The notes under the pieces: generated by a model
Database searches by the model: none
What the model was told of the DNA's origin: nothing
The model's input: the letters and a program-made list of their open reading frames with translations, nothing else
Shown: positions 1 through 7,722 of the stretch, piece after piece
How the letters are laid out: each line of letters starts with the position of its first letter
How positions within the stretch are numbered: position 1 is the stretch's first letter
From: Niabella insulamsoli
GTDB lineage: Bacteria > Bacteroidota > Bacteroidia > Chitinophagales > Chitinophagaceae
Length of the DNA stretch: 64,000 nucleotides
Assembly (NCBI RefSeq): GCF_039652435.2
Contig: NZ_CP190246.1
Location: 3,658,001 to 3,722,000, forward strand
Reading direction: 5' to 3'
Program-made: the position numbers and the translations under genes

Positions 1-525
1 TGGCTGACGCGCCGCTTCCAGCTTGTGCAGGGTTTGGGCCAGCCGCTCCCAATCATGCAAATAAAAACCGCTATCAACATGAGCACTTTGGTCAACCAAG
101 TCGCGGACCATATACACCAGCGAAGAATTTTTCCTTTCGAGGTAAGAAGGCAACAAGCCTAAAACACACCAGTCCTGCGGCTGGCCATAAAACTGTTCGA
201 AGCAACGATTGAAGCTTCGCTCGTAGAGCCGCGCATCTTTTACCTCGTGTTTGCTATTGATGGTTTCGGTGGTGCCACTGCTTTCAAATACCAGATCCGG
301 CTTAAAAGAAGTGGCTCGCACTTCGTGCGTTTTGAAAAACCGGATGGGGAGGAACGGTATTTGTTCCGATTGAGAGACCGACGCCACCTGCACGCCCAAA
401 GCGTCCACATATCTTTTATAAATACGGTTATGCCCGTATTGAAATCGGAACAGCTCTAAACAAGCCTCTTCAAAATGAAACGGCCCGTTAAAAATATAAG
501 CTGCCAAATTTGCACCAACGTCCAT
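1..525 (-). CDS. LuxE-like acyl-protein synthetase/acyltransferase, 5' part only
   Basis: Translating the minus strand gives an uninterrupted frame from an ATG at 525 to the window edge, about 175 residues, so the C-terminal part is missing. Residues 58-69 read FLPIRFFKTHEV and residues near 130-145 read GLLPSYLERKNSSLVYM, both typical of the LuxE family, the fatty-acid-activating component of bacterial fatty-acid reductase. Non-luminous Bacteroidota carry homologues of unknown substrate. An upstream in-frame ATG at 573 exists, but a TAnnTTTG promoter box at 549-556 lies between the two, so 525 is the better start. It is divergent from the UbiA-like gene. The family call rests on motif recognition; the acyl substrate is unknown. 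Confidence 0.7.
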   Translation of the reverse strand, partial: MDVGANLAAYIFNGPFHFEEACLELFRFQYGHNRIYKRYVDALGVQVASVSQSEQIPFLPIRFFKTHEVRATSFKPDLVFESSGTTETINSKHEVKDARLYERSFNRCFEQFYGQPQDWCVLGLLPSYLERKNSSLVYMVRDLVDQSAHVDSGFYLHDWERLAQTLHKLEAARQP

Positions 526-548
526 CGATTTTTGAATATTTTTGACAA

Positions 549-556
549 CAAAAGTA
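549..556 (-). promoter_or_regulatory. Probable -7 box (TACTTTTG) of the LuxE-like gene
   Basis: The minus strand reads TACTTTTG, an exact match to the Bacteroidota primary-sigma -7 consensus TAnnTTTG. It would start transcription about 20 bases before the ATG at 525. No clear -33 TTG is present at the usual spacing. Confidence 0.5.
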
Positions 557-563
557 GTTTTAA

Positions 564-1466
564 TTGGGGGCATCTTATAACAGAAAATTCTTCGATTTCA
601 TTGTTTTCAGCAACATTTTTATCGCGCTTTGCGCCGTAGCAATGGCTGGCTACACCACCCATATTTTCTCGCTGGGCTTTCCGCCGCCTCATTTTGCAGG
701 CTTTTTGTTTTTTTCAACCTTAGCCAGCTACAGCATTCACTGGTATTTAACCGACGAAACCACTGAAATTACAGCATCGCGCACTTATTGGCTCACACGC
801 CATAAATGGGTGCATGCGCTTTTTTTTCTCGTTAGCTCGGTGGGTTGCAGCTATTTTTTACTGAAAGAACTAAATTATATCAAGTGGATACTTCCAGCAG
901 CGCTGCTAACGCTGATGTACACGGCGCCCAAATTTCCGTTCCGGCCATTTATCGCCCTTCGAAAATTTATTTTGGGCAAAACCATTTTGCTGGCGCTGAT
1001 GTGGACCTATATTACCTCCGTACTACCCTTTTTTATCATAGAACAACCCTGGAAGCCCGCTTATATGCTTTTTTTCATCAACAGGTTCAGCCTGATTTTG
1101 CCGATTTGCATTTTGTTCGATTTGAGGGATAAAGACCACGATAAATCGATTGGCGTAAAAACATTTGTAACACTGCTGCCTAATCAAAAAATAAAACCGT
1201 TCTTCAACATTTTCGTTGTTTTGAACCTGATCAGCATCCTGCTGATGCACGCCTGGACACCATTTTCCCTTGTGGATAATTTTATATTGTTGATTCCTAC
1301 GGTCTTAACTTTTCTGCTGTACGCGCATGCAACAAAAACCAAGAATGATTATCTATTTTATTTTATCTTAGACGGCTTAATGGCTCTTTCGCCCATATTG
1401 TATTTTCTCAAGATTTATCTTATCGGTACAATATTTGCGAAACATTTAAATATTTTTTTCTGGTAA
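564..1466 (+). CDS. UbiA-like polytopic membrane prenyltransferase homologue
   Basis: About 300 residues with some eight or nine hydrophobic segments and a DLRDKDHDK motif near residue 187, matching the second Asp-rich motif of UbiA-type prenyltransferases. The first Asp-rich motif (NDxxD) is not recognisable, so activity or substrate may differ. The frame opens with TTG at 564; an internal ATG at 642 would remove half of the first membrane segment, so the TTG start is preferred. Its stop overlaps the next gene's ATG by one base (TAATG), suggesting coupled translation. A UbiA-fold enzyme of quinone, lipid or carotenoid modification is an inference. Confidence 0.65.
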   Translation: MGASYNRKFFDFIVFSNIFIALCAVAMAGYTTHIFSLGFPPPHFAGFLFFSTLASYSIHWYLTDETTEITASRTYWLTRHKWVHALFFLVSSVGCSYFLLKELNYIKWILPAALLTLMYTAPKFPFRPFIALRKFILGKTILLALMWTYITSVLPFFIIEQPWKPAYMLFFINRFSLILPICILFDLRDKDHDKSIGVKTFVTLLPNQKIKPFFNIFVVLNLISILLMHAWTPFSLVDNFILLIPTVLTFLLYAHATKTKNDYLFYFILDGLMALSPILYFLKIYLIGTIFAKHLNIFFW

Positions 1467-1738
1467 TGCACACTTCTTTTGTAAAAATTATACACTTCAG
1501 CAGACTTGTGAAGATCAACAACAGGCTGCGCGAATTCAATTATAAAAAAAACAACAATGCCGGCGATTATGTTTTTGACGTAGACACGGCTGATGATCGC
1601 GGCAACCGCCTATTTTTCAGATTGAGTAAAACGGAGAATGAATGGTCGCTCAGTTCCAATCATCCCATCCCGGATTGGATTGGACAACACCTGGAGCAGC
1701 TTGTAAAAGAGTTGGAAGAAGGTATTCAATCCAACTAA
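1466..1738 (+). CDS. Conserved small hypothetical protein
   Basis: A 90-residue protein with no signal peptide or membrane segment. The middle (GDYVFDVDTADDRGNRLFF) looks like beta-strand sequence and the end is a charged helix. The ATG shares one base with the stop codon of the UbiA-like gene, so the two are almost certainly co-translated. I do not recognise a family. The overlap and the absence of any competing frame support a real gene. Confidence 0.55.
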   Translation: MHTSFVKIIHFSRLVKINNRLREFNYKKNNNAGDYVFDVDTADDRGNRLFFRLSKTENEWSLSSNHPIPDWIGQHLEQLVKELEEGIQSN

Positions 1739-1858
1739 AACCGCCAACGCTTTTCCTTCCTTATAAATTTACCGGTTCATCATAAATCAGCTCGGCTGAT
1801 TTGTAGTAGTTTTGTTTGACGCGCAACGAATCAAACAACTATTTATTTTTACACCTCT

Positions 1859-3496
1859 ATGCAAGATCATGTAAAATCGTTCAGCATAACCGGACAATAT
1901 GTTGATATACAACGTAGATTAGTTTTTCCTGCGGAAATAAACGTTGATCGCCAAAAAATTACCGCTATCCGCGAGCTTGACGAAGTTCCACCAGACAGCC
2001 CTTTCATCCTGCCAGGTTTTATTGACAGCCATGTTCATATTGAAAGCAGCATGCTTGTTCCGTCTGCTTTTGCGCGGCTGGCCGTTGTTCACGGAACGGT
2101 GGCCACCGTAAGCGACCCGCACGAAATTGCCAATGTCTGCGGTAAAGAAGGCATTGAATATATGATCGCCGACGGCCGGAAAGTCCCCTTCAAATTTGCA
2201 TTTGGTGCCCCTAGTTGCGTTCCTGCCACGGCTTTCGAAACAGCCGGCGCTGCCTTAAACGCTAACGAGGTTCGGTCATTGCTAGAAAATCCCGAAATAA
2301 AATATCTCAGCGAAATGATGAATTTTCCAGGCGTCTTAAACAATGACCCGGAGATTTTAGCAAAAATCAAAGCCGCCGTGGATTTGGGAAAACCTGTTGA
2401 CGGCCATGCACCGGGGCTTCGGGGTGAAGACGTAAAGCAATACGCTGCCGCAGGCATTAGTACGGATCATGAATGTTTTACAGCAGCAGAAGCGCTCGAT
2501 AAACTACGCTGCGGGATGAAGATTTTAATTCGGGAAGGTAGCGCCGCTAAAAATTTTGATCAACTCATCGATTTGCTAAGCGATTATCCCGACGAAATGA
2601 TGTTCTGCAGCGATGACAAACATCCTGATAGCCTGGTGGCAGGACATATCAATCAGCTTTGCGCGCGCGCCGTGGCGCGTGGCATTGATGTTTTTAATGT
2701 GCTAAAGGCCGCCTGCGTCAACCCGGTTATTCACTATCAACTCGAAGTGGGACTGCTGCAAGAAGGCGATCCGGCAGATTTCATTTTAGTGGCTGATTTA
2801 AAGAATTTCGAAGTGCTCAGCACCTATATCAACGGCGAACAGGTGGCGGCAAATGGGCAAACGCTGATCAGTGCTCAAAAGCCGGAAATTATCAACCATT
2901 TCTCTTGTTCAGAAAAAAAGCCCGCCGACTTCGCCACCCAACTCCCTGACGATAAAAAAATACCGGTTATTGAGGCCTTCGACGGCCAGCTGATTACCGG
3001 CACAGCCTGGTTAGAACCCAAAATAGAAGAGGGTTACGCACTGAGCGACACTGAAAAAGACATACTGAAAATTGTGGTGGTCAACCGCTACCAGGACGCT
3101 CCTGCCGCCATTGCTTTTATAAAAAATTTTGGCTTGCGCGAAGGCGCCATCGCCTCCTCTGTCGCACACGATAGCCACAATATTGTGGCCGTCGGCATTG
3201 ATGACGACAGCATTTGCAAAGCGGTAAATGCCGTGATCAGGCATCGGGGCGGGATTAGTGCCGTTTCCGGCGCTTCGGAAGATGTTTTGCCGCTGCCAAT
3301 TGGCGGCCTTATGAGCGACGAAGACGGCTACCAGGTCGCCGGTAAATATACCGCTATCGATAAGAAAGTAAAAGAAATGGGCAGCCCGTTGAGCGCCCCT
3401 TTTATGACGCTTTCATTCATGGCATTATTGGTAATTCCTGAGCTAAAACTTAGCGACAAGGGCTTGTTTGATGGAAAGAATTTCCGGTTTTTGTAG
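1859..3496 (+). CDS. ade: Adenine deaminase
   Basis: A 545-residue amidohydrolase that deaminates adenine to hypoxanthine in purine salvage (cytosolic). The metal-binding sequence PGFIDSHVHIESSM lies at about residues 52-65, with His58 and His60 as the HxH pair. Further on are GHAPGL (HxxG), STDHE and FCSDDKHPD, the conserved blocks of the AdeC branch, and the C-terminal domain carries the family's GGISAVSG and LPLPIGGLMS stretches. The length is normal. It appears monocistronic: 120 bases upstream hold a plausible TTTG (about 1811) and a weak -7 element TATTTTTA (1844-1851). Confidence 0.95.
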   Translation: MQDHVKSFSITGQYVDIQRRLVFPAEINVDRQKITAIRELDEVPPDSPFILPGFIDSHVHIESSMLVPSAFARLAVVHGTVATVSDPHEIANVCGKEGIEYMIADGRKVPFKFAFGAPSCVPATAFETAGAALNANEVRSLLENPEIKYLSEMMNFPGVLNNDPEILAKIKAAVDLGKPVDGHAPGLRGEDVKQYAAAGISTDHECFTAAEALDKLRCGMKILIREGSAAKNFDQLIDLLSDYPDEMMFCSDDKHPDSLVAGHINQLCARAVARGIDVFNVLKAACVNPVIHYQLEVGLLQEGDPADFILVADLKNFEVLSTYINGEQVAANGQTLISAQKPEIINHFSCSEKKPADFATQLPDDKKIPVIEAFDGQLITGTAWLEPKIEEGYALSDTEKDILKIVVVNRYQDAPAAIAFIKNFGLREGAIASSVAHDSHNIVAVGIDDDSICKAVNAVIRHRGGISAVSGASEDVLPLPIGGLMSDEDGYQVAGKYTAIDKKVKEMGSPLSAPFMTLSFMALLVIPELKLSDKGLFDGKNFRFL

Positions 3497-3624
3497 GCGC
3501 GGCGGACACCGGCCCCTCCACTTACCGACCCAACTCCATCATTCACCGATATATTAAGTTTATATACAATAAATGTGTTGCAATAGCAGTTGAGGCGGAC
3601 TATTTTTACTTAAAATTTGAAACA

Positions 3625-4410
3625 ATGAGCGAAAACAATCCATATAACACCGAAATGTATAAAAACGAACCAAGTGGTTATCCACCTTCAGACCCTAACA
3701 ATTTCAGGCCGAAACAATCGCAAAGCCATCTTTGGATCGGCGGCTTTTTACTGGTTGTGGGTGTTGTCTATCTGTTGAGGCGGATGGGGCTCGACTTGCC
3801 TGATTTTATTTTTTCCTGGCAAATGTTCCTGATTGCGTTGGGTATTTTTATCGGCATCCGTAAAAACTTTGAGGGGCCTGGCTGGATGATCCTGGTGCTT
3901 ATCGGCGCCATTTTCCTAATCAACGAATTCTTTGTTTTCGGTGAACTCAGGCGTTTTATACTTCCTATCATTCTTATCGGCTCGGGCTTGTTCTTTATTT
4001 TCAGGCCCAAAGGCTCACAAAATTTCATACAGTTCGATGAAAGCGGTACCACGCCGCTGGCGGGCGCGAGCGGCCAAGATTATATAGATACGACTTCCAT
4101 TTTCGGAGGATCTAAAAAGAAGGTTTTCTCAAAAACCTTTAGAGGCGGCGAAATGACGAATGTTTTCGGCGGCAGCCAAATCGATCTTTCCCAGGCAGAT
4201 ATTAATGGCACTGCTGTGCTCGACGTTACGGCGCTCTTTGGCGGTGCAACACTGATTGTTCCTTCTCACTGGAATGTTATTTCTGAAGCAGTGGCTATTA
4301 TGGGGGAAGTTAAAGATAAACGAGTGATGCAGGGCTTGCCCGAAGTAAATAAAACACTGTTGATAAAAGGTACAGTAATTTTTGGAGGCATAGACATTAA
4401 AAGTTTTTAA
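3625..4410 (+). CDS. LiaF-like envelope-stress membrane protein
   Basis: A 261-residue protein. After a hydrophilic, Pro/Asn-rich N-terminus come about four short hydrophobic segments (residues 35-130, DUF5668/LiaI-like), then a soluble C-terminal domain with repeated FGG motifs and VPSHWNV, characteristic of the LiaF C-terminal domain (cell wall-active antibiotic response). LiaF proteins in Firmicutes restrain a sensor kinase. Here the next two genes are a LytS-type kinase and a LytTR regulator, so the same role is plausible but inferred. The gap to the kinase is 91 bases, with no terminator. Confidence 0.8.
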   Translation: MSENNPYNTEMYKNEPSGYPPSDPNNFRPKQSQSHLWIGGFLLVVGVVYLLRRMGLDLPDFIFSWQMFLIALGIFIGIRKNFEGPGWMILVLIGAIFLINEFFVFGELRRFILPIILIGSGLFFIFRPKGSQNFIQFDESGTTPLAGASGQDYIDTTSIFGGSKKKVFSKTFRGGEMTNVFGGSQIDLSQADINGTAVLDVTALFGGATLIVPSHWNVISEAVAIMGEVKDKRVMQGLPEVNKTLLIKGTVIFGGIDIKSF

Positions 4411-4501
4411 CTTAGTTTCTGTTTGACAGCCAACAAGATTCTCACAGGTTCGCCGGCGCCTTGTTACCACAAACCCTGAACGCCTAACTATCCATTAAAG
4501 A

Positions 4502-5539
4502 ATGTCTTCTCCATTATCCGAAAAGCGGTTTATTTTTTCACTGATCATTGGCTGGGTCATATTAATTAATGCGCAGGCTTTTATTTTAAACCGCTTCAAT
4601 TTTCCTTTAAGCATCGTTATTGGAGATAGTCTTACGAGCATCACCTTGTTACTGTTAGCAGGTTTGCTCGTACTTAATATTACCCGTTATTATTTACCAA
4701 CCTCCTATCAATATGCAGGTGTAATTGTCTCTTCGATCATTTTATCATCTTTATGGCTGCTGGTTTCCAATAGTTTTTTGAAAATCATTTTTTCGGGGCA
4801 GATCGCTTACTTGTCGTTTCTTCACAATTCGCTGGCCATCAGGTTTGCCTTTGCTTTTCTGGTGTTAACCATTGTAACCACGGCGTCCATCCTGTGGTAT
4901 AATTGGCAGGAACGGCAAAAAGAATCGAAGCGAAAGTCAGATGTGGAAGCGCTTTCCCGCGAAGCCGAATTGTTTAAGCTGCGGCAGCAGCTACAACCTC
5001 ATTTTCTTTTTAACAGCCTCAATTCTATCAATGCTTTAATCGGCCTCGATCCGAAACTGGCGAGAAAAATGGTGCAGCAACTATCCGACTTTTTGCGTGG
5101 CACGCTAAAAAAAGAAGAGTCACAAATGGTTAGCCTGGAGGAAGAAATAGGATATTTGAACCTATACCTTGAAATCGAAAAAGTCCGCTTCGGCAACCGC
5201 CTGCAAACCCAGATAGATATCAGCGAAGGCTGTGGAGCGGCGCTTATTCCCACGCTGCTGCTGCAGCCCGTTGTAGAAAATGCGATCAAGTTTGGCCTTT
5301 ATGATACCACCGGGCAAACCCTAATTGCCATCAAATGCCAGTCAGACGGCAGCGAGTTAATCATAACAGTTACCAACCCCTTTGACCCCGAAACCGCTGC
5401 GCCAAAAAAAGGCACGGGCTTTGGCCTTTCTTCCATCAACAGAAGATTATATTTGTTATTTGCCAGAACCGACCTGTTAACTACAAGTGTTCACGGCAGT
5501 ATTTTTGAAACCATAATTAAAATTCCGCAACAAAAATGA
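4502..5539 (+). CDS. LytS-family sensor histidine kinase
   Basis: A 345-residue kinase with four hydrophobic segments (residues about 10-135) that have no large extracytoplasmic loop, followed by a short coiled linker. The His_kinase domain starts at QPHFLFNSLNSI; His167 is the predicted phosphoacceptor. The ATP-binding part has VVENAIKFG (N box) and GTGFGLSSINRRL (G box). It overlaps the response-regulator gene by four bases (ATGA), so the pair is translationally coupled. Intramembrane sensing together with the upstream LiaF-like protein is inferred. Confidence 0.92.
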   Translation: MSSPLSEKRFIFSLIIGWVILINAQAFILNRFNFPLSIVIGDSLTSITLLLLAGLLVLNITRYYLPTSYQYAGVIVSSIILSSLWLLVSNSFLKIIFSGQIAYLSFLHNSLAIRFAFAFLVLTIVTTASILWYNWQERQKESKRKSDVEALSREAELFKLRQQLQPHFLFNSLNSINALIGLDPKLARKMVQQLSDFLRGTLKKEESQMVSLEEEIGYLNLYLEIEKVRFGNRLQTQIDISEGCGAALIPTLLLQPVVENAIKFGLYDTTGQTLIAIKCQSDGSELIITVTNPFDPETAAPKKGTGFGLSSINRRLYLLFARTDLLTTSVHGSIFETIIKIPQQK

Positions 5540-6273
5540 GCAGGGTAATCATCATCGACGACGAATTTTTAGCCAGAAGCATGGTTAAGGAATATTTGAA
5601 AAACCATCCGCAACTGGAAATTGTGGCAGAATGTAGCGATGGATTTGAAGGAATAAAAGCCATACAGGAACATCAGCCCGACCTTATTTTTTTAGATATT
5701 CAAATGCCAAAAATAACCGGCTTCGAAATGTTGGAACTGGTAGAAAACCCGCCGGCAGTAATTTTTGCTACGGCATTTGATGAATATGCGATCAAAGCTT
5801 TTGAAGCCCATGCGATAGATTATTTACTAAAACCTTTTGACCAGGACCGCTTTGATAAGGCAGTCGCAAAATTCATGGCTCAAAACCGGCCGGCCGCAAT
5901 TGAAAACACAAAAGAACTGCTGAATGATGCGCAAACACAGGGAAGCAACAGCCGTATCGTCGTAAAAAATGGCAGTAAAATAAAAATCATTCCGGTTCAG
6001 GAAGTTTTATACCTGGAAGCGGCTGACGATTTCGTAAAGATTTTCACCAAGGAAGGCTATTTCTTAAAAAACAAAACTATGGCCTTTTTTGAATCTTTTC
6101 TACCAGCCGATATGTTTGTGCGCAGCCACCGGTCTTTTATTGTCAACATCCAGGAAATAACCCGGATCGACCCCTATGAAAAGGACGGGCATGTGGCGGT
6201 GCTAAAAAACGGCGCTAAAATTAACGTTAGCCGCAACGGCTATGGCAAACTGAAAGGCGTGCTGGGCTTATAA
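5536..6273 (+). CDS. LytTR-family response regulator
   Basis: A 245-residue two-domain regulator. The receiver domain spans residues 1-120 with acidic residues DDE at 8-10 and phosphoacceptor Asp54 in FLDIQMPK; Lys in LLKPFD is conserved. The LytTR DNA-binding domain covers about 140-245, with IIPVQEVLYLEAADDFVKIF and FVRSHRSFIVN. Partner of the kinase whose stop it overlaps. A strong terminator follows at 6298, so the LiaF-like/kinase/regulator operon ends here. Confidence 0.94.
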   Translation: MSRVIIIDDEFLARSMVKEYLKNHPQLEIVAECSDGFEGIKAIQEHQPDLIFLDIQMPKITGFEMLELVENPPAVIFATAFDEYAIKAFEAHAIDYLLKPFDQDRFDKAVAKFMAQNRPAAIENTKELLNDAQTQGSNSRIVVKNGSKIKIIPVQEVLYLEAADDFVKIFTKEGYFLKNKTMAFFESFLPADMFVRSHRSFIVNIQEITRIDPYEKDGHVAVLKNGAKINVSRNGYGKLKGVLGL

Positions 6274-6297
6274 TATTTCTTTTCACCCGATATTCAG

Positions 6298-6324
6298 GCA
6301 GGAACGCTTGTTCCTGCTTTTTTT
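6298..6324 (+). terminator. Rho-independent terminator of the LytS/LytTR operon
   Basis: Perfect 8-base stem GCAGGAAC/GTTCCTGC with a 4-base loop, followed by seven T. Confidence 0.85.
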
Positions 6325-6425
6325 ATGCCAAGCCTTGAAAACACCTACAATATTCATCTTAAAGCCAGAGACAAAGCCTTATGTTGATAAGCTAAACTAA
6401 ATTTTAGTACCAAATATTTAATAAT

Positions 6426-6470
6426 ATAACCATGAAAATTGCAAATCACATTTACAATTTTCATGGTTAT
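6426..6470. repeat. 45-base palindrome, upstream copy (copy 1)
   Basis: Two 21-base arms (6426-6446 and 6450-6470) around CAC; the arms match at 20 of 21 positions and contain ACCATGAAAATTG. The same arms recur at 7650-7694. This copy ends 16 bases before the ATPase start codon and covers the position expected for the -33 element of that gene. Confidence 0.95.
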
Positions 6471-6474
6471 GCCG

Positions 6475-6482
6475 TATCTTTA
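6475..6482 (+). promoter_or_regulatory. Possible -7 box (TATCTTTA) of the DUF4143 ATPase gene
   Basis: One base off the TAnnTTTG consensus and four bases before the ATG. The matching -33 region would fall inside the right arm of palindrome copy 1. Confidence 0.35.
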
Positions 6483-6486
6483 ATCA

Positions 6487-7653
6487 ATGATAAAAAGGTC
6501 GATTTTAAATAAAATACATGATCAGCTTCGGCAGTTTCCGGCGATAGCCATATTGGGGCCGCGGCAGGTAGGTAAAACTACCCTTGCGAAAACGATCGTT
6601 AAAACATTAAATAAAAAAAGTGTTTATCTTGATATTGAACGGCCGTCCGACAGATTAAAACTCTCCGACGCCGAAACCTATCTGTATTTTCAAAAAGACC
6701 ACTGTGTGATACTGGATGAAATTCAGTATATGCCTGAGTTATTTAATATACTCAGGCCACTAATTGACGAAAGCAGGAAAGCCGGCCGTTTTATCATCAC
6801 CGGGTCTGCCTCTCCCGATCTGGTAAAAGGCGTATCAGAATCGCTGGCAGGGCGAATCGCCTATATCGAACTGGCACCCATAGGGCTTAGCGAACTACCA
6901 AAAAGCATCTCGCTGCAAAGGCATTGGTTTCGGGGTGGCTTCCCCGATTCGCTAACCGCGAAAACAGACAAACTAAGCCGGTCATGGCTCGATAACTTTA
7001 TTAAGAGTTATATAGAGCGCGATTTGAACCAGCTTTTTCATATAAACCTCACTGCTTCCCTGATCAGGAATTTTTGGCATATGCTATCTTATAATAACTC
7101 GGCCATCCTCAATGCTGAAGATTACGCGAGGGCGCTGAGCGTTACCAACCCCACCGTCCATCGCTATCTCGATTATCTGGAAGGCGCTTATTTGATCAGG
7201 CGCTTACATCCGTGGTTTGTAAACGTGAATAAACGGCTCGTAAAATCACCAAAAATCTATATCCGCGACTGCGGCCTGCTGCATCGGCTTGCCGGCATAG
7301 AAACCATGGATGAACTCAGGGGCAATACGCTTATTGGCGCATCCTGGGAAGGCTATGTTATCGAACAAATTTCACAGGCCTTGCCTGCCAACTTTTCGAT
7401 GTTCTTTTACCGCACACATAACGGCGCCGAAGTAGATTTGGTACTGGTTAAAAAAAATAAAGTGCAGGCCGCCATTGAAATAAAAGTAAGCGCCCAGGCT
7501 CAGGTAACACGCGGCTTTTATGAAAGCACAGACGTTCTAAAACCCGCTAAAAAATTTGTCTTATCTCCCTACGGCGACGCCTACCCCGGAAAGGACAAAA
7601 CCATTCATTGCAGTTTAAAACATTTCTTAGCAGAAGAGTTGCCAAAAATATAA
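6487..7653 (+). CDS. AAA ATPase with DUF4143 domain
   Basis: A 388-residue protein of the AAA_14/DUF4143 family. Walker A is ILGPRQVGKTTL (residues about 19-30), Walker B is VILDEIQYMP, and ITGSASPDL is the sensor-1 region. The C-terminal DUF4143 part holds a winged-helix-like stretch (ALSVTNPTVHRYLDYLEGAYLIRRL) and an endonuclease-like end, GAEVDLVLVKKNKVQAAIEIKVS, resembling a PD-(D/E)xK core. The cellular role of this family is unsettled. It stands alone, bracketed by two copies of one palindrome, the second of which contains its stop codon. The downstream gene is convergent. Confidence 0.92.
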   Translation: MIKRSILNKIHDQLRQFPAIAILGPRQVGKTTLAKTIVKTLNKKSVYLDIERPSDRLKLSDAETYLYFQKDHCVILDEIQYMPELFNILRPLIDESRKAGRFIITGSASPDLVKGVSESLAGRIAYIELAPIGLSELPKSISLQRHWFRGGFPDSLTAKTDKLSRSWLDNFIKSYIERDLNQLFHINLTASLIRNFWHMLSYNNSAILNAEDYARALSVTNPTVHRYLDYLEGAYLIRRLHPWFVNVNKRLVKSPKIYIRDCGLLHRLAGIETMDELRGNTLIGASWEGYVIEQISQALPANFSMFFYRTHNGAEVDLVLVKKNKVQAAIEIKVSAQAQVTRGFYESTDVLKPAKKFVLSPYGDAYPGKDKTIHCSLKHFLAEELPKI

Positions 7654-7694
7654 CCATGAAAATTGCAAATACGATTTACAATTTTCATGGTTAT
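7650..7694. repeat. 45-base palindrome, downstream copy (copy 2)
   Basis: Arms at 7650-7670 and 7674-7694 around ACG. Each arm is identical to the corresponding arm of copy 1; only the three-base centre differs. The ATPase stop codon TAA (7651-7653) lies within the left arm. There is no T-run, so it is not an ordinary terminator. Confidence 0.95.
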
Positions 7695-7722
7695 ATAGAT
7701 AGGAATTGTTGGTTGTTCTCCC

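Noticed and set aside
526..573. Extended start of the LuxE-like gene at ATG 573
   Set aside because: A good -7 box lies between 573 and 525, and 525 gives a family-like N-terminus.
6432..6512. A 26-codon frame starting at the ATG inside palindrome copy 1
   Set aside because: The ATG is part of the repeat arm and the frame runs out of phase into the ATPase gene; it has no independent support.
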